From Actinomycetes bacterium (lineage in GTDB: Bacteria > Actinomycetota > Acidimicrobiia > Acidimicrobiales > Bog-793): a DNA stretch of 6,524 nt. Positions 1-5,143 of this stretch are shown here, in pieces. A model generated the notes under the pieces. That model was not told where the DNA came from and ran no database searches. It saw nothing but the letters and a program-made list of their open reading frames with translations. Made by a program: the position numbers and the translations under genes. The stretch covers positions 1 to 6,524 of the forward strand of contig JAJYGM010000583.1 in the NCBI GenBank assembly GCA_021785095.1, given 5' to 3'. Position 1 is the stretch's first letter. The number at the start of each line of letters is the position of its first letter.

Positions 1-1
1 C

Positions 2-1357
2 GAGCTGCTGCATCAGGCGCTGCGCATGGAGTTCCCCGACGAGGTCTGGGTGACCGGCGAGATCCGGAAGGTCAGCATGTCGAAGGGCCACCGGTTCATC
101 GAGCTGGCCGACCCGTCGGCAGGGGATGGAGCCCCTCCTCCCAGGTACCGGAACGGGTGGTCCTACGGGTACGCGCCGCGCCAGCAGACACCGATGCTCG
201 ATGTCGTGTGCTGGTCACGGGAGTGGCCGACCATCGCCGCCGAGTTGGACGCCGTCGGGCTCGAGCTCGTGGCCGGGCTCGTGGTGAAGGTGAGGGGGCG
301 GGTGTCGGCATGGGAGGGGGCCAGCCGGATCCGTTTCTCGATGTCCGACCTCGACGTCGAGGGACTGCTCGGAGGCATCGCCGCCGCCAGGCGGAAGCTC
401 CTCAGCACGCTCGAGGCGGAAGGCATCCTGCAGGCCAACCGTCGGCTGCCGGCACCGCCGGTGCCGCTTCGGGTCGGTGTCGTGACGAGCGCCGGCTCCG
501 AGGCTCTCCGCGACTTCCGCGGCCAGCTCGAGCGGTCGGGTCTCGCATTCGAGGTGCATCTCGAGAGCTCCCTCGTGCAGGGAGCGGAGGCGCCGCTGCA
601 GATCGCCGCAGCGTTGAAGCGCCTCGCACGCAAGCCGCTCGACGTGATCGTCCTGACCAGGGGCGGTGGCGCGAAGGGCGATCTGGCCGCTTTCGACCAC
701 GAGGCGGTGGCGCGGGCGATCCTTGCCTCGCCGTACCCGGTCTGGACGGGCATCGGCCACACCGGTGACAGGTCCGTGGCTGACGAGGTCGCCCACCGCG
801 CGCTCGTGACCCCGACCGCTTGTGGCGAAGCCGTCGTGGATGCCGTCGCGTCATACCTCGAGGGAGTGGCGACGAATGCGGCCCGACTCGTCACGGTCGC
901 TCAGCGGGTGGTGGACGTATCGCGGCGCGAGCTGGCGGCGCGCCGGTCGGAGCTGTCCCGTGCGGCGCGCCACGAGGTGACGATCGCTGCTGGGACCCTC
1001 GCGCACGCCCGCGGCCGAGTGGAGCGCGGAGCCACGGTGACGCTCGAGCGATGCTCGGCCACCCTCGTGAACCGCTCGAACGCAGTGGCGTCATCCGTCA
1101 CCTCGACGCTGACCGAAGGCGAGCACCACCTCCGCCGGCAACGGGCGCTGCTCGCCGCCTACGACCCGCACCGCCAGCTCGAGCGAGGATGGTCGCTCAC
1201 CCGCCGGCGTGACGGCTCGATCGTCCGGTCCGTCGACGCGATCGCGCCCGGGGAGGAGATCGTGACGGTGGTCGCAGACGGGGCCATCGTCTCCGAGACG
1301 CGCTCGATCGAGCGGGCCGGGCGAGAGCAACAGAGCGATCCGGAGACGGGACCATGA
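2..1357 (+). CDS. xseA: Exodeoxyribonuclease VII large subunit (5'-truncated by window edge)
   Basis: Catalytic subunit of exonuclease VII, which degrades single-stranded DNA from both ends into acid-soluble oligonucleotides in the cytoplasm, in a complex with several XseB subunits. The first ATG is at 26, but the frame is open to base 2, and the eight codons before that ATG (ELLHQALR) continue the family's N-terminal helix that leads into the VWVTGEI strand. The real start is therefore upstream, with roughly 15-25 residues missing. Numbering from the ATG at 26: an OB-fold for ssDNA binding at about 5-110; a catalytic core at about 120-275 with D163 (LRD), R212 (TRGGG), H245 and D248 (GHTGD), matching the four residues known to be essential in E. 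coli XseA; a long helical coiled region at about 275-380 that binds XseB; and a C-terminal segment at about 385-430 (DPHRQLERGWSLTR). The GHETD motif of most relatives reads GHTGD here, and the OB-fold has an insertion at about 30-56. The gene overlaps xseB by 4 bp. Confidence 0.96.
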   Translation, partial: ELLHQALRMEFPDEVWVTGEIRKVSMSKGHRFIELADPSAGDGAPPPRYRNGWSYGYAPRQQTPMLDVVCWSREWPTIAAELDAVGLELVAGLVVKVRGRVSAWEGASRIRFSMSDLDVEGLLGGIAAARRKLLSTLEAEGILQANRRLPAPPVPLRVGVVTSAGSEALRDFRGQLERSGLAFEVHLESSLVQGAEAPLQIAAALKRLARKPLDVIVLTRGGGAKGDLAAFDHEAVARAILASPYPVWTGIGHTGDRSVADEVAHRALVTPTACGEAVVDAVASYLEGVATNAARLVTVAQRVVDVSRRELAARRSELSRAARHEVTIAAGTLAHARGRVERGATVTLERCSATLVNRSNAVASSVTSTLTEGEHHLRRQRALLAAYDPHRQLERGWSLTRRRDGSIVRSVDAIAPGEEIVTVVADGAIVSETRSIERAGREQQSDPETGP

Positions 1358-1608
1358 GCAACACCGAGAGCACGCCGGTCGGAGAGCTCGGCTACACCGA
1401 GGCGGCCGAGGAGCTCGACAGCATCATCGCAGAGCTCGATCGCGGGGTCGTCGACATCGACCTCCTCGAGGATCGACTGTCTCGAGCCGTCGAGATCGTG
1501 GAAGAGCTCGACCGCCGAATCCGCGGGGCACGGGAGCGGGTGAGCGCCATCCTGCCCCGGCTGGAGCAGGCCGCCGGTTCAGCGGAGAGCCGCCCGCCTG
1601 AAGGTTGA
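1354..1608 (+). CDS. xseB: Exodeoxyribonuclease VII small subunit
   Basis: Small helical subunit of exonuclease VII. Several copies wrap the long C-terminal helices of XseA and are needed for activity. The 84 residues are a normal length for the family. The recognisable core is about 14-70: Y14-TEAAEELDSIIAELD, then a short turn with VDIDLLEDRL, then a second helix EIVEELDRRIRGARERV, which is the usual two-helix hairpin. The tail (about 71-84) is poorly conserved and rich in Glu, Ser and Pro. The ATG at 1354 overlaps the xseA stop as ATGA, which favours translational coupling. A GGAG at 1342-1345 sits 8 bases upstream and serves as a ribosome binding site inside the xseA coding sequence. The identity is secure from both the sequence and the position behind xseA. 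Confidence 0.95.
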   Translation: MSNTESTPVGELGYTEAAEELDSIIAELDRGVVDIDLLEDRLSRAVEIVEELDRRIRGARERVSAILPRLEQAAGSAESRPPEG

Positions 1609-1640
1609 CGGCCAGGACAGCCGTCCGCACGCCGGGCCAC

Positions 1641-1670
1641 TAGCGTCGAGCGGGCCGCTTGACATAGGAG
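1641..1670 (+). promoter_or_regulatory. Candidate promoter -10 and ribosome binding site for the acyl-CoA dehydrogenase
   Basis: The 68-base gap after xseB holds TAGCGT at 1641-1646, which fits the actinobacterial TANNNT -10 pattern, and AGGAG at 1666-1670, 6 bases before the ATG at 1677. Transcription starting about 7 bases after the -10 would leave a leader of about 24 bases. No convincing -35 box is present at the right distance, which is common in high-GC actinobacteria. The ribosome binding site is firm. The promoter is inferred, and read-through from xseAB is also possible. Confidence 0.45.
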
Positions 1671-1676
1671 CAAGAC

Positions 1677-2552
1677 ATGGCTGACAGATTCGAACACATC
1701 GGCGTGGTCGGGTCCGGGTTGATGGGATCGGGCATCACGGAGGTCTGCGCCCGCGCCGGCCTCGATGTCACGGTCGTCGAAGTCGACGCGGCCGCCGCCG
1801 AGCGCGGACGGTCGAGGATCGAGGGCTCCCTGGCGACCGCGGTGAGGCGCGGGAAGCTCGCCGAGGAGGACGCGGAGGCTGCGCTCGCACGCGTGGCGTA
1901 CGAGACGGACCTCTCGGCGATGGCCGAGCGCGACCTCGTCATCGAGGCCATCACCGAGGACGAGCGCGTGAAGGTCGCGACGTTTCGGGAGCTCGATCGC
2001 GTCGTGAAGAGCGACAACGCCGTCTTCGCCTCGAACACGTCGTCCATCCCGATCATGAAGCTTGCGACGGTGACGAACCGGCCCGAGCAGGTCGTCGGGC
2101 TTCACTTCTTCAACCCGGTGCCAGTCCTCCGCCTCGTGGAGCTCGTCACGTCCCTCATGACGAGCGCGGCGACCGTGGAGAGTGCGACGAGCTTCGCCAC
2201 CGAGACGCTCGACAAGCGCGTCATACGCTCGCAGGACAGGGCAGGCTTCATCGTCAACGCGCTGCTCATCCCGTACCTGCTCTCCGCCATCCGGATGCTC
2301 GAGTCCGGATTCGCTACGAGGGACGACATCGACGCAGGCATGATCGAAGGCTGCGCCCACCCGATGGGCCCGCTGGCTCTCTCGGACCTGATTGGCCTCG
2401 ACACGATGAAGGCGGTCGCCGAGTCGCTCTACGAGGAGTTCAAGGAGCAGCTGTACGCGCCGCCACCGTTGCTGCTCCGGATGGTCGAGGCCGGGTTGCT
2501 CGGGCGGAAGACGGGGCGGGGCTTCTACGAGTACGCGCCGCGAGCTGCCTGA
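1677..2552 (+). CDS. fadB2: 3-hydroxybutyryl-CoA dehydrogenase (3-hydroxyacyl-CoA dehydrogenase family, FadB2-like)
   Basis: Predicted cytoplasmic enzyme that reversibly oxidises (S)-3-hydroxybutyryl-CoA or related short-chain 3-hydroxyacyl-CoA to the 3-ketoacyl-CoA, in beta-oxidation or butyrate/polyhydroxyalkanoate-type metabolism. The 291 residues match the single-function family (about 280-295). The N-terminal Rossmann domain has GSGLMG at 12-17 and an acidic E35 at the end of strand 2, which points to NAD rather than NADP (inference). The active site is complete by alignment to the human enzyme: S122 in SNTSS, H143 in GLHFFNP, E155 in LVELV and N194 in GFIVNALL. The helical C-terminal domain (about 188-290) carries HPMGPL at 228-233 and ends with GRGFYEY at 280-286. 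The start is supported by AGGAG 6 bases upstream. The gene is convergent with the P450 gene, 13 bp away. The exact substrate chain length cannot be told from the sequence, and a phenylacetate-pathway (PaaH-like) role is an alternative. Confidence 0.93.
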   Translation: MADRFEHIGVVGSGLMGSGITEVCARAGLDVTVVEVDAAAAERGRSRIEGSLATAVRRGKLAEEDAEAALARVAYETDLSAMAERDLVIEAITEDERVKVATFRELDRVVKSDNAVFASNTSSIPIMKLATVTNRPEQVVGLHFFNPVPVLRLVELVTSLMTSAATVESATSFATETLDKRVIRSQDRAGFIVNALLIPYLLSAIRMLESGFATRDDIDAGMIEGCAHPMGPLALSDLIGLDTMKAVAESLYEEFKEQLYAPPPLLLRMVEAGLLGRKTGRGFYEYAPRAA

Positions 2553-2568
2553 TCCCCGCTGGGGATCA
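2550..2568. terminator. Perfect hairpin made from the two converging stop codons; candidate bidirectional terminator
   Basis: TGATCCCC (2550-2557), loop GCT, GGGGATCA (2561-2568): a perfect 8-bp stem with a 3-base loop. The left TGA is the stop of the acyl-CoA dehydrogenase and the right TCA is, on the other strand, the TGA stop of the P450. No T-run follows on either side (only ATT on the + strand), so a classical intrinsic terminator would be weak. U-poor hairpins are described as terminators in some actinobacteria. Its position exactly between convergent genes supports a terminating or 3'-end-protecting role. Confidence 0.6.
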
Positions 2569-3867
2569 TTCCGAGAACACGACCGGGAGCTCGGCGAGAC
2601 CTCGCAGGGTGACACGGGGCTTCCACTCCGGGTCCTCGTCGGTGAGCTCGATCGTCGAGAAACGCTCCAACATCCTCCCGAACACCACCTGCCCCTCGGC
2701 ACGGGCGAGTGACGCGCCGAGGCAGAAGTGGATCCCGTTCGCGAAGCTGAGCGGAGGTCCCTCGTCTCTTCGCAGGTCGAGCTCGTCCGGATGGCTGAAG
2801 TGCTCCGGGTCCCGGTTGGCTGCACCGAGCACGGTGACGACCTGGCTCAGCGCTGGAACCTTGACGCCGGCGATCTCGAGATCGCAGAACGCCTGGCGTC
2901 CGTCGAACTGGACCGGGCTGTCGTAGCGGAGCAGCTCCTCCACCGCCGTCCGGATGACGGCGTCATGCTGTCCCCTCACGAGGTCGGAGCGCAGGCGCTC
3001 GAGCTGGTCCGGGTGAGTCAACAGGGCGTACAAGCCGTTGCCGATCAGGTTGGTCGTCGTCTCGAAGCCGGCAGCGAAGAGAAGGATCGCGGTCGAGATC
3101 AGCTCCCGACCCGACAGCCGGTCGCTGCCCTCCTCGACGGCGATCAGCTGGCTGAGCAGGTCGTCCCGAGGGTCTCTTCGCCGCAGCGCGACCAGTTCGT
3201 GGAAGTACCCGTCGAGCTCCATCTGGGCGGCGAGTCCGCGCTCCATCACGTCGTCGGGCACGATCGGCTCGATCAGAGCCGTGGCGGCGCCGACCGCCGT
3301 CCGAAAGCGCGGCCAGTCCGACTCGGGCACACCGATCATGGTGCTGATGACGTTCGCCGGGAGCGGGAAGGCGATCGCGTCCATGACGTTCGTCACCACG
3401 CCCGGCACGATCTGGTCAAAAAGGCCGTCCACGAGCGCCACGATCTTCGGTCGCAGGCGCTCGACGGTACGTGGCGTGAAGGCCTTCGACACGAGAGAGC
3501 GCAGGCGCGTGTGATCCGGCGGGTTGAGGAACAGAAGCGAGCGGCGGTCGTCCTCCATGATGTCCCGGATCTGCGGGAAGATCTCGAGGTGGCCGTACTG
3601 GGCAGCGATCTGCTCGGATCGATCGCCCTGTTCCTTGCCGAGACGTGAGTCTCGGAGGACCGACTGGCATTCCTCGTACCTGGTGCAGACGGTGAAACCG
3701 ATGCCGCTCGAATAGACGGGCGCTGCTTCCCGCAGGCGTCGGTATCGCGTGTACGGGTCCTTGCGCCCTTCGGTCGTAGCGAGCATCTCCATGAACAACG
3801 CGTCGAGCTCGGGGTCGGCGATCGGCCATGGCGCGCCGGCGGAGACGAGGGAAGAAGTGTCAGTCAT
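2566..3867 (-). CDS. Cytochrome P450 monooxygenase (soluble, bacterial class I type)
   Basis: Heme-thiolate monooxygenase that would insert one oxygen atom of O2 into an unknown substrate, using electrons delivered by a ferredoxin and ferredoxin reductase. The 433 residues are slightly long for the usual 390-420. There is no N-terminal membrane anchor, so it should be cytoplasmic. Landmarks in order: the C-helix NPPDHTRLR at 115-123, with H119 and R123 expected at the heme propionates; the I-helix oxygen-activation motif AAGFETTT at 265-272 with the acid-alcohol pair E269/T270; the K-helix ExxR at E311-R314; and the heme loop FANGIHFCLG at 375-384, with C382 as the axial ligand. All key residues are intact. 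The ATG at 3865-3867 has no purine-rich ribosome binding site, but a TAGCCT lies 9 bases upstream, so the mRNA may be leaderless. The divergent ferredoxin reductase is a plausible redox partner. The CYP family number and substrate cannot be assigned by eye. Confidence 0.96.
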   Translation of the reverse strand: MTDTSSLVSAGAPWPIADPELDALFMEMLATTEGRKDPYTRYRRLREAAPVYSSGIGFTVCTRYEECQSVLRDSRLGKEQGDRSEQIAAQYGHLEIFPQIRDIMEDDRRSLLFLNPPDHTRLRSLVSKAFTPRTVERLRPKIVALVDGLFDQIVPGVVTNVMDAIAFPLPANVISTMIGVPESDWPRFRTAVGAATALIEPIVPDDVMERGLAAQMELDGYFHELVALRRRDPRDDLLSQLIAVEEGSDRLSGRELISTAILLFAAGFETTTNLIGNGLYALLTHPDQLERLRSDLVRGQHDAVIRTAVEELLRYDSPVQFDGRQAFCDLEIAGVKVPALSQVVTVLGAANRDPEHFSHPDELDLRRDEGPPLSFANGIHFCLGASLARAEGQVVFGRMLERFSTIELTDEDPEWKPRVTLRGLAELPVVFSE

Positions 3868-3876
3868 GCCGCTTGG

Positions 3877-3882
3877 AGGCTA
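3877..3882 (-). promoter_or_regulatory. Candidate -10 element for the P450 gene (near-leaderless transcript)
   Basis: On the minus strand this reads TAGCCT, a fit to TANNNT, 9 bases before the P450 ATG. Transcription starting 6-7 bases downstream would leave almost no 5' leader. This agrees with the absence of a ribosome binding site before that ATG. No good -35 hexamer is seen. The element is inferred from its position and a loose consensus. Confidence 0.4.
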
Positions 3883-3886
3883 CCTT
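3881..3886 (+). promoter_or_regulatory. Candidate -10 element for the ferredoxin reductase gene
   Basis: TACCTT fits TANNNT and overlaps the opposing P450 -10 by two bases. A start site near 3893 would give a leader of about 50 bases that carries the AGGAG at 3931-3935. The matching -35 region would fall on or inside the first codons of the P450 gene and shows only weak similarity to TTGNNN. It is tentative. Confidence 0.33.
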
Positions 3887-3930
3887 CAACCCGGCGCGAG
3901 GCACGGGCGAGAGCGGGTCGAGCAGCTACG

Positions 3931-3935
3931 AGGAG
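3931..3935 (+). promoter_or_regulatory. Ribosome binding site that fixes the ferredoxin reductase start
   Basis: AGGAG lies 8 bases before the ATG at 3944. The same frame is open further upstream to an ATG at 3749, but that extension runs antisense through the P450 N-terminus and would add 65 residues ahead of the FAD-binding strand, which family members lack. An in-frame GTG at 3941 (spacing 5) is a possible alternative one codon earlier. Confidence 0.8.
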
Positions 3936-3943
3936 AGCGAGTG

Positions 3944-5143
3944 ATGGATCGTGTCGTGGTCGTGGGTGCCGGCCTCGCAGGGCTGCGAGCCTGCGAGGGG
4001 CTGCGTGCTCGCGGTCACGAGGGCGAGGTCGTGCTGCTTGGCGACGAGCCACAGCTGCCGTATGACCGGCCGCCGCTGTCGAAGCAGTTCCTGGCGAGAT
4101 CGGAGGAGGAGGACCGAGTGGTCCTGCGGCCGCGCGCCGATCTCGCGCGCCTCGGCGTCGACATGCGTCTCGGCGCCGAGTTCCGCGCTGTGCACCTCGA
4201 TGCTGGCGAGCAGGCGCTCACGCTCGCATCCGGCGACTCCCTCTCCTATGACGGCCTGGTGCTCGCGACAGGCGCGAGAGCAAGGACGCTGCCCGTTTTC
4301 GAGCTCCTCGAGCGAGCACATCTCCTGCGGACGATCGCCGATGCCCGGGCACTCAAGACAGAGCTTTCGGCCGGCCGGCGCCTGCTCGTGATCGGCGCTG
4401 GGTTCATCGGCATGGAGGTGGCCGCGACCGCCCGCGGTCTCGGCGTCGACGTCGTCGTGGTCGAGCCACTCGAGACCCCGCTCGCGCGCGTCCTCGGGCG
4501 CCTCCCGGGCGAAGCGTGCCAGGACCTGCACGAGGCCCATGGCGTCCGGCTCCTCCTCGGGCGCGGCGTCGAATCCCTGTCGGAACGATCCGACGGCACC
4601 GTCCAGGCGGTGCTCACCGACGGCTCGTCGGTCGAGGCGGACGTGCTCCTCGCCGGAGTCGGCGCCGTACCGAACGTCGAGTGGCTCGACGACTCGGGGC
4701 TCGAGGTCGGGCCGAGTGGGGTGCAGTGCGACGGCACCCTGCTCGCTGGGCCGGGCGTAGTCGTGGCCGGAGACCTCGCGCTCTGGCCCGCCGGAGCGGG
4801 CGGGACGGCGAGGGTACGCCTCGAGCACCGGACGAACGCAGCAGAGCAGGGCGACCATGCCGCTGCCACGCTGCTCGGCGACTCCAAGGCGTTCGACACC
4901 GTCCCCTACGTGTGGTCGGACCAGTACGACGTGAAGATCCAGGTGCTCGGCCTGCCGCAGCCGGAGGACGAGTGCAGGGTGGTGGTGCGGGGGGCAGAGG
5001 AGGGGCGTTTCGTAGCGATGTACGGGCGGGGCGGCCTGCTGACCGGTGCCGTCGGCTTCCACATGCCGCGCCAGCTGATGCAGATCCGGCCGATGCTGGC
5101 ATCGCCGACGCCCTACGAGGAGGCGACCCGGCGCTTCGCGTGA
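3944..5143 (+). CDS. NADH-dependent ferredoxin reductase (FAD-dependent pyridine nucleotide-disulfide oxidoreductase family)
   Basis: Flavoprotein of the putidaredoxin-reductase/rubredoxin-reductase type, moving electrons from NADH through FAD to a small ferredoxin, typically for a P450 or Rieske oxygenase. The 399 residues from the ATG at 3944 are the usual length. Visible in order: the N-terminal FAD-binding GAGLAG at 8-13; YDRPPLSK at 40-47, diagnostic of this group; the ATG motif at 108-110; a second Rossmann fold with GAGFIGME at 151-158 and E174 after strand 2, favouring NADH; the FAD-contact motif VVAGD at 273-277; RLEHRTNAAEQG at 292-303; and the C-terminal reductase domain opening with PYVWSDQYD at 321-329. 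R296 stands where Trp is common in relatives (from memory). The divergent P450 is the likely customer. No ferredoxin gene is adjacent, so the carrier must be encoded elsewhere. The 3' end overlaps the convergent transglutaminase gene by 31 bp. Confidence 0.93.
   Translation: MDRVVVVGAGLAGLRACEGLRARGHEGEVVLLGDEPQLPYDRPPLSKQFLARSEEEDRVVLRPRADLARLGVDMRLGAEFRAVHLDAGEQALTLASGDSLSYDGLVLATGARARTLPVFELLERAHLLRTIADARALKTELSAGRRLLVIGAGFIGMEVAATARGLGVDVVVVEPLETPLARVLGRLPGEACQDLHEAHGVRLLLGRGVESLSERSDGTVQAVLTDGSSVEADVLLAGVGAVPNVEWLDDSGLEVGPSGVQCDGTLLAGPGVVVAGDLALWPAGAGGTARVRLEHRTNAAEQGDHAAATLLGDSKAFDTVPYVWSDQYDVKIQVLGLPQPEDECRVVVRGAEEGRFVAMYGRGGLLTGAVGFHMPRQLMQIRPMLASPTPYEEATRRFA

Noticed and set aside
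349..362. 14-bp perfect palindrome CCTCGACGTCGAGG inside xseA
   Set aside because: It encodes conserved-looking residues (LDVEG) with frequent codons, and short GC palindromes are common in this DNA; there is no sign of a regulatory role.
1659..1664. A perfect TTGACA -35 consensus before the acyl-CoA dehydrogenase
   Set aside because: It touches the ribosome binding site, and a -10 at the right spacing would fall inside the coding sequence, where no TANNNT is seen.
1392..2825. A 477-residue open frame on the minus strand across xseB, the acyl-CoA dehydrogenase and the P450 3' end
   Set aside because: It is antisense to three well-supported genes, its translation is rich in Arg, Ser, His and Asp with no recognisable domain, and such frames are expected by chance in high-GC DNA.
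2728..3648. A 306-residue plus-strand frame opposite the P450
   Set aside because: It is antisense to a P450 with all four hallmark motifs intact; its composition is typical of a GC shadow frame.
3749..3943. Extended N-terminus of the ferredoxin reductase starting at ATG 3749
   Set aside because: It would lie antisense in the P450 gene, has no family similarity, and a good ribosome binding site supports the ATG at 3944 directly before the FAD-binding strand.
3951..4391. A cysteine-containing plus-strand frame considered as the missing ferredoxin
   Set aside because: It is an out-of-frame shadow of the reductase gene, and its cysteines do not follow a ferredoxin cluster-binding spacing.
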